Positions 27,260 to 35,410 of a stretch of 64,000 nt of DNA are shown in pieces; the first letter of the stretch is position 1; each line of letters begins with the position of its first letter. Source of the DNA: Dolichospermum sp. DET69 (lineage in GTDB: Bacteria; Cyanobacteriota; Cyanobacteriia; Cyanobacteriales; Nostocaceae). The stretch lies in NCBI GenBank assembly GCA_017355425.1, contig CP070233.1, forward strand, positions 4,745,501 through 4,809,500, in the 5' to 3' direction. A model generated the notes under the pieces. That model made no database searches. It saw only the letters and a program-made list of their open reading frames with translations, and was not told where the DNA came from. The translations under genes were made by a program, and so were the position numbers.

Positions 27260-27538
27260 ATTTCTAGCTATTATTTAGCTGATGAAATTAAGGGTGTTTA
27301 TAGAGGGATGATGATTGCGATTCCTCCCCAAGAGTGGCGTGTTTTTCAGAACATCACCTTCACTGAATTATCGCAAATTCTCAAACATCTGGCAGGTCAA
27401 GTCAAACTGAGAGCTTTTCGCCGTCATCCACGGGGTCCTAAAACAGCTCAACCAAAACGAACTTACCTGAAGAACAAGCCTCATGTCTCAACTGCTAAGA
27501 TTCTAGCTCAAAGAACACAGAAAATTAACACACCTTGA
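27260..27538 (+). CDS. IS4-family transposase, 3' exon
   Basis: This is the downstream exon: ISSYYLADEIKGVYRGMMIAI, then EWRVFQNITFTELSQIL and a basic tail ending at 27538, just inside the right terminal repeat. The reading frame continues exactly from the 5' exon if the intron ends at 27259. It has no start codon of its own and would be made only from spliced message. The 92 residues correspond to the usual C-terminal tail after the DDE domain. Confidence 0.85.
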   Translation: MSSYYLADEIKGVYRGMMIAIPPQEWRVFQNITFTELSQILKHLAGQVKLRAFRRHPRGPKTAQPKRTYLKNKPHVSTAKILAQRTQKINTP

Positions 27539-27554
27539 AAGGGCTAGTCCTAGA

Positions 27555-27710
27555 GTAGATGACATACCCGTACTACTCACACAAATAGAACGGTTAACTG
27601 TAACTCTTGCTAATTCCATTGAACCCGATTCTCTCACCAACTGGTTAAACCCTCGCCATACGCCGCAACTCACCTCGCCAAACTCAACTCCCCAAATTCA
27701 CGCTCTGTGA
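27555..27710 (+). pseudogene. Short protein-like remnant beside the IS
   Basis: An open frame of about 52 codons right after the IS end reads VDDIPVLLTQIERL, then SLTNWLNPRH and a TGA at 27710. It has protein-like composition but no start, and looks like the 3' end of a gene cut by the IS or an earlier rearrangement. The family is not recognised. Confidence 0.35.
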
Positions 27711-27805
27711 CCACGCCCAAAAACCTCGCCACAGTTTCAGCGATCGCACCAAGGAATTAATATTTTCCCAATTTCCGATTATGCTCTCAAATAACTACAA
27801 AAACA

Positions 27806-27889
27806 ATGTCCGCGCATAATTTAAAACCTTGGATACCGTTTTATCAAGATGTCATTGACGGTCGCAAGACTTTTGAACGGGAGCAGTAG
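27806..27889 (+). pseudogene. DUF3850/ASCH-like N-terminal fragment
   Basis: An ATG at 27806 begins MSAHNLKPWIPFYQDVIDGRKTFE and meets TAG at 27887. The DVIDGRKTFE signature is typical for the first 25 residues of DUF3850 (ASCH/PUA-like) proteins, which then continue for about 60 more residues that are missing here. It is therefore a truncated remnant rather than a gene. Confidence 0.55.
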
Positions 27890-28073
27890 ACCTATACAGT
27901 GTATGCTTATTGGTAGACTAGCTGTAGATACTAAATGGGAAACATAGGGTATAGAGTCTGGCTTATTAAAAAATGCTATTCTTCGTGTTTTATCACTATC
28001 CAAAATAGCGGATGTTAGATGTATTTTTGTTCACGCTAGTTCACGGTAAATGAAAGTTTTTCTAAGTTTATTT

Positions 28074-28529
28074 TCATTCATTAAATGAGAAAATATAACC
28101 GCGATTGGTTAAAGTTAAAACTGATCTTTTCCATTTAACCCCACCCTTTAGTACTCTATTATTAGTATCAATCTCGATACCACTAATGATGTAGTCCCGT
28201 AGTAGAACATTGTTTTCGACAAGCACTTTTTGTTGACCAGGCTTTATGATAAAATGATGATCTAAACCTGTATCAGCCTCTATTTGTACATTAATCATTT
28301 GATTAGTATTGTTATTGACATAAATATTGCCTGACGTAGGATCAACATTCCGTAATCCTTCTCTAACAGCAGAGTTTTGGTTAGTTGGATCAATATTAGT
28401 CAAACCATGATTTACAGAGTCAACTGCATCACTAAAGAATCCTGCTTGAGCAGATTTTGAAAAGGAAAGTGATAAACCTGAAACCAAACATGAAACAAAA
28501 ATCAGAGTCGAAAACTTGTTAACTTTCAT
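28074..28529 (-). CDS. Exported protein, AGFFS-type leader (member 1)
   Basis: A 151-residue protein. Residues 1-29 are a signal peptide (FSTLIFVSCLVSGLSLSF, cleavage after AQA). The mature start AGFFSDAVDSVNHGLTN is shared with two other genes of the island. The C-terminal 80 residues are beta-rich (NIYVNNNTNQMINVQIE, then a KGGVKWKRS turn) and resemble no family I can name. The promoter region and signal peptide are almost identical to those of the gene ending at 28693, while the C-terminal parts differ. It is probably secreted or periplasmic. Confidence 0.75.
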   Translation of the reverse strand: MKVNKFSTLIFVSCLVSGLSLSFSKSAQAGFFSDAVDSVNHGLTNIDPTNQNSAVREGLRNVDPTSGNIYVNNNTNQMINVQIEADTGLDHHFIIKPGQQKVLVENNVLLRDYIISGIEIDTNNRVLKGGVKWKRSVLTLTNRGYIFSFNE

Positions 28530-28640
28530 AGGATCTACTTCTCAGAATATTGTGATGAAAAACTTTCTAAATTCCAACATTTTTGAATTTAATATATAGG
28601 TAAACTGATAAAAAGTCAGATACTCTTAATATCATTTATA
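28530..28640. repeat. Duplicated promoter region, copy A
   Basis: The bases upstream of the 28074 gene repeat those upstream of the 28693 gene (29197-29300). Shared blocks are CTTCTCAGAATATTGTGATG, GTAAACTGATAAAAAGT and ATACTCTTAATATCATTT, with small gaps between. The duplication carries 5' leader and signal peptide together. Confidence 0.8.
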
Positions 28641-28692
28641 ATCACCTATCTGCTAAGATTAAATTGCTTTCAGCCGATTGAAATTGATTTTG

Positions 28693-29196
28693 CTATCGAC
28701 AATTAATTTGGGTAAAGTAAGAGTCTGCTGGTTGACTTGTCCATACTTTAGGTTTTGAATTAACGGAATTTGGGGAATCTGTAAGACTAAGAATCCATGC
28801 TTGAACTCTTGTACTCCTGTCGCCGTCAAGTATTTTCCAATAGCTAGATCCAGAAGATCCCTTTTTGTTACAATAGCTATTTGCAATGATATCTCTGGCT
28901 TTTTCTGAGCAACTAAGGACATTTGAAGTCCCTCCATTTGATGTATCTACAACATTAGAATAATAATAAGCACAACTACCTACATTCCTATTATCAAAAT
29001 TGGGCAAATTTAAATTTGATTTATAACCACTCGGTGGTTCTGGCATACTTGGTGGAGCAACATTCCTGAATCCGTCTCTAATAGAGTGAACTTGATTACT
29101 AAAGAATCCTGCTTGAGCAGATTTTGAAAAAGAAAGTGAAAGACCTGAAACCAAACATGATACTAAAATCAGAGTCGAAAACTTCTTAACTTTCAT
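28693..29196 (-). CDS. Exported Cys-containing protein, AGFFS-type leader (member 2)
   Basis: A 167-residue protein. The signal peptide and AGFFS start match the neighbour at 28074 almost residue for residue. The rest of the mature protein instead matches the product at 30066-30467: L/WPNF-x2-RN, C-x-YYY, C-x2-K, DI..SYC-K-GS, W..L, AD.YFTQINCR at the end. Conserved Cys residues suggest disulfides and an extracytoplasmic site. It is therefore a hybrid of one gene's leader and another gene's mature domain. The function is unknown. Confidence 0.75.
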   Translation of the reverse strand: MKVKKFSTLILVSCLVSGLSLSFSKSAQAGFFSNQVHSIRDGFRNVAPPSMPEPPSGYKSNLNLPNFDNRNVGSCAYYYSNVVDTSNGGTSNVLSCSEKARDIIANSYCNKKGSSGSSYWKILDGDRSTRVQAWILSLTDSPNSVNSKPKVWTSQPADSYFTQINCR

Positions 29197-30065
29197 AGGA
29201 TATACTTCTCAGAATATTGTGATGAAAAAGTTTTAATTTCACACACAAGTAAACTGATAAAAAGTTAGATACTCTTAATATCATTTTATTACCTGTCAGC
29301 TAAAATTAAATGACTGAAACTCATATACAAACATACTCGATAAAATTCCAAAAGTAAAGTATTTATTCATGAATATTGTGTATGTTTTTTCTATCGAAAT
29401 CGTGGGAGAATATACTTACTTTTCATCAAAAATAAATGCGAAATATACTTACTTTTGAAAATCTTAAAAACTTTTTCATAAATAAGTCTAGATAAATCTA
29501 CACCTATACAATCTTGTTGCTAAGAACGAAGACTCACGCTACAAATACCTAACTGTCATAACCAGAAGGAGAACGGTGATATACTCAATACCTTAGCTAA
29601 TTTTTTAGAACGCCCGCAGAATGCAGGTTTTGGGCTATCGGTTTAAACCTCCATTCAAAAGCCTGAAACCCTTTCTGTCTATGTAATTTAGCTTTTTTGT
29701 CTAGCTCTAACCCTCTAATTTTGGCGAAGGTATTGTTATAGGATCAATTTTTCTGTGGAGTTCTCTAAGCACTCTGGACAATTTAAAAATAACGTTATTG
29801 GTTAAACGAATATTCAAACTTTCTAAAATCCATTTGTTCAATTGCAGCTTCAAAAGCTTTGATTTTATCAGGGTCATCACAGTGACCCCAAAAAACAGAT
29901 TGACAGCCTTTGACACCTTCTATAGGCTGCTTCAAAAGCTTTATCCTATCCATTTTATAAGCATAGCCACCTTGGCATGGGGTTGTAGCGTTAGGAAAAT
30001 GTCCTAACTACCATACCAGCTAGTCAATTAGAATGAAATAGCCCTGCAAAGAGAAGCGCACAAAA
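29197..30065. other. Intergenic region with duplicated promoter and a gene remnant
   Basis: 29197-29300 is promoter copy B of the duplicated leader. Further on, a minus-strand frame around 29805-30006 reads CQGGYAYKMDRIKLL, VFWGHCDDPDKIKAFE and ends in TAA at 29805; it has protein-like composition but no proper start and looks like a 3' gene remnant. Nothing else stands out. Confidence 0.4.
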
Positions 30066-30467
30066 TCAGCGACAATTAATACGAGTAAAGAACCAATCAG
30101 CTGTACCAGATCTCCATTCCCGCGTATCGTCTGCTTTTTCATAAAGTGTCCACGAAACACGTCTATTGTCTACTGTACCTTGAGTCACAGAATAATTTAT
30201 TGCCGTAGATCCTGAACCTACTTTCCGACAATAGGCGCTTGCAATATCATTTCTTTTGCCTTCACAATCTCGACTCTCGTCATCGTTGCCGTAATAGTAA
30301 CAAAGAGAAATGTTTCTGCCCTTAAAGTTTGGCCAACTGGATTCAAATGGGAGAGCTGCGTTTGCAGGAGAAGCAAGCACTAAACTGAATGCACTAACTC
30401 CAAGCATTGAAATTAAACTAACAAAGCTTAAATTGAAACCTACTATAGCAATATTTTTCTTTGACAT
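30066..30467 (-). CDS. Exported Cys-containing protein (INCR C-terminus)
   Basis: The start is placed at the ATG at 30467, since translation from there begins MSKKNIAIVGFNLSF with a long hydrophobic core and an AxA site before ALPFESSWP. The longer frame adds a non-signal leader that overlaps a promoter-like repeat. The mature part (about 95 residues) has Cys in CYYYG, DCEGK, YC-RKVG and INCR, and is homologous to the mature part of the 28693 gene. It is likely a disulfide-bonded secreted protein of unknown function. Confidence 0.72.
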   Translation of the reverse strand: MSKKNIAIVGFNLSFVSLISMLGVSAFSLVLASPANAALPFESSWPNFKGRNISLCYYYGNDDESRDCEGKRNDIASAYCRKVGSGSTAINYSVTQGTVDNRRVSWTLYEKADDTREWRSGTADWFFTRINCR

Positions 30468-30583
30468 TTTTTTGACTCCAGTTAAAGTTGAATTGGCGGT
30501 ATACACAAAACTGTAGCCCCATATACTATGACCCTCACTGACAAGGTAGGAGCAATTAATAAATTTGTCAGTTGCGTTAATTT

Positions 30584-30642
30584 GGGGTAAATATAGCGAG
30601 CGTGTTACCAGACGCAAGTAGTACAAAACCTCAGTTTGTAGT
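30584..30642 (-). promoter_or_regulatory. Conserved upstream element (copy 1)
   Basis: Read on the minus strand, this block of about 59 bases begins ACTACAAACTGAGG and ends GCTCGCTATATTTACCCC. It reappears at 35411-35470 in the same orientation relative to another exported-protein gene. It ends 117 bases before the start codon at 30467. TTGCGT and TATATT, 16 bases apart, look like -35 and -10 boxes, so it is probably a shared promoter. Confidence 0.6.
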
Positions 30643-30780
30643 GAACCTACTCTAATCGTCTTAAAGTCAGCTCTATTACGTCTCGCAAAGTCCAACCGAT
30701 AAACACCTGAGATGTATTTAGCGAAAAGGATAGACCTAAAAAGTGAGATACTTAAACCGCGAGTTCAAATCTGAAGTGCA

Positions 30781-31320
30781 TCACTCTGTGTAGTTAGAAT
30801 ATGGTAAGCATATCAACTCTTTTGTACTTTCAAACGGAAGGTTTTTTTTGTTAACGCAGTCGCTTAAAAACTGTACATTGGCATTGGTCTGTCGAGATGC
30901 AATTTGCTCCCACGAAAGACGTTCAATCGGCATATTCAAACCGTAATATTGATTGAGCTCTGTACAGACACCTTCCATGCTGGGCAATTCCATGCATTGA
31001 GAATTCTCATTGATACGTTGCTGCAATCGATTTTTAAGCTCGTTCGCTTGTGCAGTGCCAATACGAACTTGCCGATTCATCCAGCGATCTGTAGCGGCTC
31101 CAAAGGCTCTTACACCAGAAGTAGTATCCAATACTTCGCGCGGATTGGTTTGTGTTGGATCACAGCCACCATGCACACAGTTCTTCAATTCATGGCGAAC
31201 AGAGTCCACGGTATTACTCCAAAAGCCAGCACGAGCAGGAAACTGTAGCACTGTCAGCGAACTCGAAACTAAGACTGCTGTCGTGAGACCAAACATCATA
31301 CGATGTTTGCTTGGGTTCAT
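30781..31320 (-). CDS. Exported protein, AGFWS-type leader (member 3)
   Basis: A 179-residue protein. The signal peptide (MMFGLTTAVLVSSSLTVLQF) is cleaved after ARA, leaving AGFWSNTVDSVRHELKN, clearly related to the AGFFS start of the 28074 and 28693 products. The rest is different: a helical stretch with ANELKNRLQQRINEN, and paired Cys in NCVHGGCDPTQ, QCMELP, VCTEL, DCVNKK and ICLPY. It is probably a secreted, disulfide-stabilised helical protein. I do not recognise a family. Confidence 0.72.
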   Translation of the reverse strand: MNPSKHRMMFGLTTAVLVSSSLTVLQFPARAGFWSNTVDSVRHELKNCVHGGCDPTQTNPREVLDTTSGVRAFGAATDRWMNRQVRIGTAQANELKNRLQQRINENSQCMELPSMEGVCTELNQYYGLNMPIERLSWEQIASRQTNANVQFLSDCVNKKNLPFESTKELICLPYSNYTE

Positions 31321-31511
31321 AAAAAGTTCCTCAAATCTAAATCGGAAATAGGTCTAGAGAGACGAAACGTGACTGAAATTAGCTTTATACAACTTTAGTT
31401 TCTGTGTATCTGATTCGACAGTCGGTAAAAGGGCTGTAAAAAGTCATTACTATAAAGAGGGCTAGTTCATGGCTTTGAATTGATGAGATTAAGTTTTTGA
31501 TTGTCGATTGG

Positions 31512-32093
31512 TTAGTGGCGAATTGCACTTCTGGCAGTTCTTCCAGTTTGGTAGCCGAATTGCTCTGAAGAGAAACCAGAGGATGTTGTAAGATTGCAAG
31601 CTTCAAAAAGATTGGGAGCATTACCAACAAAGCGACAATAAGCAGCTTTACCATTTACTAATCTAAAACCTCTGGGAAGAGAATCGTATCCCTGATCAAC
31701 ACCACTTATTGATCTAAAGGAAAATTGATTTGCAGAAGACCATCTACCATTCCTGCTACCCAGAACACAAGCAATAAAAATATTTGGAGAGTCGCCAATA
31801 AATCGGCAATAATCCTTCACGCCATCACCATTTGCATCAATAAACTCTTTGGGTAGGTTATCATAACCTAAATCTATTCCAGCAGATTTCAAAGGATTAG
31901 AATAATAGGGTCCGCCAATCTCACTACCTGACGATTCATGGATACAGTTGCCCGTAAAGTCCAAAAAACCACAGTGATTTGCTTCTGCCTTATTTGCGAA
32001 AACAGAAGAAAGAATAACCGCAGTGAAAAGTGTTGTTGCTGACACCCATCGTATTAAGCAGCTTCGTGTTTTTTGAGATTTATTTAAACTCAT
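31512..32093 (-). CDS. Exported protein with duplicated YCRF repeats
   Basis: A 193-residue protein. Residues 1-38 are an N-terminal signal (SATTLFTAVILSSVFANKAEA). The next 35 residues (NHCGFLDFTGNCIHES...GGPYYSNPLKSA) are almost identical to those of the gene at 34177. The rest contains two repeats: G-YD-LP..F.DANGDGV.DYCRF(I/V)G..PN, with the calcium-loop-like DANGDGVKD in the first copy. It is likely a surface-bound or secreted carbohydrate- or calcium-binding protein. Its 5' half lies in a 635-bp duplicated segment. Confidence 0.75.
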   Translation of the reverse strand: MSLNKSQKTRSCLIRWVSATTLFTAVILSSVFANKAEANHCGFLDFTGNCIHESSGSEIGGPYYSNPLKSAGIDLGYDNLPKEFIDANGDGVKDYCRFIGDSPNIFIACVLGSRNGRWSSANQFSFRSISGVDQGYDSLPRGFRLVNGKAAYCRFVGNAPNLFEACNLTTSSGFSSEQFGYQTGRTARSAIRH

Positions 32094-32516
32094 AAATTGA
32101 GACTTCTAGTGTAACTATATGTTTGAACTGAATTCCATCTAATCTCCATACACCTGCCTTGTCAAGCGGATAAGGTATTGAGCCGAGATAGAAGTAAAAA
32201 CCTGCAAGATGGTCTGGAAAGCGTTGCTATATTACTTGGGCTGTCATTTTTTACCTTAATTTATCTCTCACTTGTGCAAGTGTAATCAATAAAATATTGA
32301 TTGGCAAGTGAAAAATAAAGATAATTAAATTCTTCTAAAAATGAAGTTTTCGTAATGAATATTAAGACTAAAAACCCTTGTAGGATAGCGTATCTATTGC
32401 CAATTAAATATATTTTTGCTACGAGCTATATAGCTTATTTGTCTCTCACTAAGCTGATAAGCGAAACGCCTCTCAACAATTAAGAGGCGTTTTAAATGAA
32501 GAACAGGGAAACGGGG
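31882..32516. repeat. 635-bp segmental duplication, copy 1
   Basis: Nearly identical to 34504-35139. It covers the codons for the first part of the 31512 product (signal peptide and N-terminal domain), its 5' leader and about 400 upstream bases including a hairpin. Similarity ends abruptly on both sides: inside the coding region after PLKSA, and after the GAAACGGGG word. Confidence 0.95.
32464..32494 (+). terminator. Rho-independent terminator-like hairpin
   Basis: A 10-base perfect stem AAACGCCTCT / AGAGGCGTTT with a 9-base loop and a short T run. An identical copy at 35087-35117 comes with the segmental duplication. No plus-strand gene immediately upstream is evident, so it may serve as an attenuator on either strand. 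Confidence 0.6.
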
Positions 32517-32565
32517 AAACAGTTTTGGGTAAGTTTCCCGTTTAGTGGTAAATTGGAACTATAAA

Positions 32566-32591
32566 AAAGCGGCGGAATTTATCGCCGCTTT
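32566..32591 (+). terminator. Rho-independent terminator-like hairpin
   Basis: A 9-base stem AAAGCGGCG / CGCCGCTTT with an AATTTAT-type loop. It is G/C rich in an A/T-rich setting and followed by T-rich sequence. Confidence 0.55.
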
Positions 32592-33107
32592 GCTGTGCTT
32601 ATATATCCTTCTACATTCTATCCTTGTTAGTTTGAATGGCGAAAATTGGGCGTTAATCTACCTTGACAGCAATATATTTATTAATGTGACTTGAACCATA
32701 ATTTGAGCCAAATTGTGAACCATAACATGAGCCATAAGTAACGCCAAATTAAGCTTTTCGAGCAATAGCAATATAAAACTTTGCATCAAATAATGAGCCA
32801 GAGTTGATTTTTTGCACCATAAAATAAACCTGAGTTTTAAAAACTCTGTCTAACAAAAATAGAAGTAAATAACCCTCAATCAACAGGAGAATTATCAACT
32901 TTAATACTAAGATATGGTTCAAAGTAACCATGTTATGCTTCAGAAACATTAGTAATCAGCAATCTCGTCTTATGTAGTAGCAATCCAAAAGTGTTGCTAG
33001 ATAAAGGAAAACACACGCTTATCATCTATTATTGCAATGAATCGCTCTCAAAAAACAATGGGATTTCCATAACGCATATTAAGCGATGATTCCGCACAAC
33101 AACATTT

Positions 33108-33153
33108 CCATGTAATACACCGTTAATTTGACGTTTTTCCGTGTATTACATGG
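33108..33153. repeat. Perfect 13-bp inverted repeat hairpin
   Basis: CCATGTAATACAC (33108-33120) pairs with GTGTATTACATGG (33141-33153) around a 20-base loop. No gene ends directly next to it. It could be a small palindromic element or a structured RNA. Confidence 0.7.
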
Positions 33154-33202
33154 ATAAGATTAGTTCTCTACTTTAAAGAGAAGAGAAGCATAAAATGAGC
33201 TT

Positions 33203-33538
33203 TTAGCTCACTTTATGGTGCAAGTCACAATTAACGCCAACTCCATTGGATTGTTTAATGGTTTTGTTTTGCATAGTCCCCTTGTAACCTAACCAGGGAA
33301 GAAGAAGATTGAATCTACTTACAGCCGTATCTTTCATACCTTTAAAACTAATTCCCAGTGATTTAAAATACTCAAAATTATCTTTAATTTTGGTATCTAT
33401 ACCTTTAATTTCTAGTTGCTCTTGCCAGTATTCCTCACCATTTAAAATATTTTCAATCCCTAAGAAAGTGATCACCTCTTCAGATGTTTTAGGTCTAACC
33501 CACATTCCGCACCCTGGGGTGTCACATAGTATTATCAC
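33203..33538 (-). CDS. Hypothetical protein whose start is supplied by a MITE
   Basis: A 111-residue frame. The first 13 residues (MIILCDTPGCGMW) are translated from the end of the MITE-like element at 33499-33675. The remainder (RPKTSEEVITFLGIENIL, NFEYFKSLGISFKGMKD, LLLPWLGYKG) has normal protein composition. Removing both MITEs from the upstream DNA leaves an open frame reading EPFRPKTSEE, so the original gene began elsewhere. It is either a gene remnant or a newly made fusion. The family is unknown. Confidence 0.45.
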   Translation of the reverse strand: MIILCDTPGCGMWVRPKTSEEVITFLGIENILNGEEYWQEQLEIKGIDTKIKDNFEYFKSLGISFKGMKDTAVSRFNLLLPWLGYKGTMQNKTIKQSNGVGVNCDLHHKVS

Positions 33539-33675
33539 TTGATTTTTGGATACAAATTATGCCTTGTCGGCATCATGTATGCGTTAATTCATTGAGATTC
33601 GGTATATAATACATCCTCATTTCATCATAAAAAACAGTAAAAACCGATTGTGACAGTTGAGGGTGCGGAAGATAG
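33499..33675. mobile_element. MITE-like element, copy 1 (177 bp)
   Basis: Flanked by direct repeats GGTCTAA (33492-33498 and 33676-33682). The ends are imperfect inverted repeats sharing TTCCGCACCCT and TGTCACA. A second copy at 48764-48950 is nearly identical inside and has its own different 7-base flanking repeat (GGTTAAA). It has no transposase gene, so it is non-autonomous. Confidence 0.88.
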
Positions 33676-33694
33676 GGTCTAAATGGTTCTTTTA

Positions 33695-33996
33695 GGGGTC
33701 AAGCCGGGATAAGGGTAAAATGGGACACGATGTAAATAAATGTTTCAGAATGTGCTTTATTGATTTACTAATTTCTTCATAAATGATAGAGGAGCAATTG
33801 AAATTTTGCAGAGCAAAATCTACTTTTTATACCTTTAGTACATTAAAATTTTCCGTTAATGATTATTTTTAGTGCTACTCCCAAATTGGGAAAGTATTAA
33901 AACAATGAGTAAAGAACGAAAAATCAATGGTTTTGAGCATTGCGTTTACAAAACTTTACATCGTGTCCCATTTTAGCCTTATCCCGGCTTGACCCC
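33695..33996. mobile_element. MITE-like element with 42-bp terminal inverted repeats
   Basis: Terminal inverted repeats of 42 bases with one mismatch begin GGGGTCAAGCCGGGATAAGG and end GACACGATGTAAA. The element is about 302 bases and is flanked by TA on both sides, as expected for a TA-target family (IS630/Tc1-like). It has no coding content and lies only 19 bases from the first MITE. Confidence 0.85.
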
Positions 33997-34176
33997 TACT
34001 TCAACCCAACCTACAAGATCGGCGATCGCACTCAAGAAGGTTTTACGTAAATCTTTCTCTCTCCAATAGATAAAATTTTGACAAGGCGACAGCATCAAAA
34101 GCTTTGTGGGATTTGCGTTTCATGGAATCTTGATTTTGTCAATGATTGTTAAGATGCGCTTAACTTGGGTAGATAA

Positions 34177-34716
34177 TCAGTACCGAAGGGTGCCATGATC
34201 GTTCCAGATTCTTCCTAATCTTAGTTGAGAGCGAATTACTGCGCCATTACCGTTATCACATGAAGCACTTAATACATTTCCTTGAATAGACAAATCTCTA
34301 CAGCTTAACTGGAAGCTACTAGAGTTAGTATTTGGATCTTCTTGTAGTGTTCCATTACGGTTCCAGATGCCTCTTAGACCTATGGAAGTCGGAACATAAG
34401 AACCGCCTCCTCTATCACATTCGGCACTCAAAATGTTTGAATTAATAGAGATATTCCTACAAGTCAAGTGGGAGCTGCTAGAGTTAGGATTCTGAGGGGG
34501 ATGAGCGGATTTCAAAGGATTAGAATAATAGGGTCCGCCAATCTCACTACCTGACGATTCATGGATACAGTTGCCCGTAAAGTCCAAAAAACCACAGTGA
34601 TTTGCTTCTGCCTTATTTGCGAAAACAGAAGAAAGAATAACCGCAGTTAAAAGTGTTGTTGCTGACACCCATCGTATTAAGCAGCTTCGTGTTCTTTGAG
34701 ATTTATTTAAACTCAT
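34177..34716 (-). CDS. Exported cyanovirin-N homology (CVNH) lectin-like protein
   Basis: A 179-residue protein. The signal peptide and next 35 residues equal those of the 31512 product. After a Ser/Asn-rich linker come two CVNH repeats: HLTCRNISINSNILSAEC with GLRGIWNRNGTL, then QLSCRDLSIQGNVLSASC with RLGRIWNDHGTLRY. Each has the conserved Cys pair and the I-x-N-x-(D/N)G-x-L strand of cyanovirin-N. CVNH proteins bind high-mannose or similar glycans; the specificity here is unknown. The N-terminal domain and promoter come from the segmental duplication. Confidence 0.85.
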   Translation of the reverse strand: MSLNKSQRTRSCLIRWVSATTLLTAVILSSVFANKAEANHCGFLDFTGNCIHESSGSEIGGPYYSNPLKSAHPPQNPNSSSSHLTCRNISINSNILSAECDRGGGSYVPTSIGLRGIWNRNGTLQEDPNTNSSSFQLSCRDLSIQGNVLSASCDNGNGAVIRSQLRLGRIWNDHGTLRY

Positions 34717-35139
34717 AAATTGAGACTTCTAGTGTAACTATATGTTTGAACTGAATTCAATCTAATCTCCATACACCTGACTTGTCAGGCGGATAAGGTA
34801 TTGAGCCGAGATAGAAGTAAAAACCTGCAAGATGGTCTGGAAAGCGTTGCTATATTACTTGGGCTGTCATTTTTTACCTTAATTTATCTCTCACCTGTGC
34901 AAGTGTAATCAATAAAATATTGATTGGCAAGTGAAAAATAAAGATAATTAAATTCTTCTAAAAATGAAGTTTTCGTAATGAATATTAAGACTAGAAACCC
35001 TTGTAGGATAGCGTATCTATTGCCAATTAGATATATTTTTGCTACGATAAATACAACTTATTTGTCTCTCACTAAGCTGATAAGCGAAACGCCTCTCAAC
35101 AATTAAGAGGCGTTTTAAATGAAGAACAGGGAAACGGGG
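34504..35139. repeat. 635-bp segmental duplication, copy 2
   Basis: The near-identical partner of 31882-32516. It carries promoter region, signal peptide and N-terminal domain of the CVNH gene. The boundary within coding DNA lies exactly where the two proteins diverge (after PLKSA). Beyond the outer boundary, copy 2 continues into a CGAGCGTGTCATGAG block related to the shared upstream element. Confidence 0.95.
35087..35117 (+). terminator. Terminator-like hairpin, second copy
   Basis: Identical stem AAACGCCTCT / AGAGGCGTTT to that at 32464, brought along by the segmental duplication. Confidence 0.55.
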
Positions 35140-35410
35140 TAGATATAGCGAGCGTGTCATGAGAGGCAAGATAGACTGAAAGTATTACTGCATATACTTT
35201 TCAGTTATCGTTTCCGATAAAATCATCTAGACCTAATTCGCACTTATCAGCCAAAATAACCACAAGGATGGAACGAAAGAATAAAGGTTTTAGCCATGTT
35301 CTGTCATAAGTAATGAGACAAAATTAATTACACAAACATTTGGACTGAAATCCTTAATGGGCAAAGGATTGGTAAATAAATAATATGTAATTAATTCTGT
35401 CCAGGTACTT

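Larger units (their letters stand above)
23592..27553 (+). mobile_element. IS4-type insertion sequence carrying a group II intron
   Basis: The ends are 24-base perfect inverted repeats: 23592-23615 (CTAGGACTAGCC...AGGTGT) and its complement at 27530-27553. Inside is one transposase gene, interrupted by a group II intron at 24783-27259. Without the intron the element would be about 1.5 kb, normal for this class. I could not define a target duplication with confidence. Confidence 0.9.
32094..33202. other. Intergenic region with two terminator-like hairpins
   Basis: About 1.1 kb without a convincing gene. It contains the upstream half of duplication copy 1, hairpin AAACGCCTCT / AGAGGCGTTT at 32464-32492 (with T tail), a second hairpin AAAGCGGCG / CGCCGCTTT at 32566-32591, and a 13-base perfect inverted repeat at 33108-33153. 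The two T-tailed stems look like Rho-independent terminators. Confidence 0.6.

Noticed and set aside
32749-32949. 66-codon minus-strand frame
   Set aside because: A+T-rich, hydrophobic by composition only, with no start context or conserved motif.
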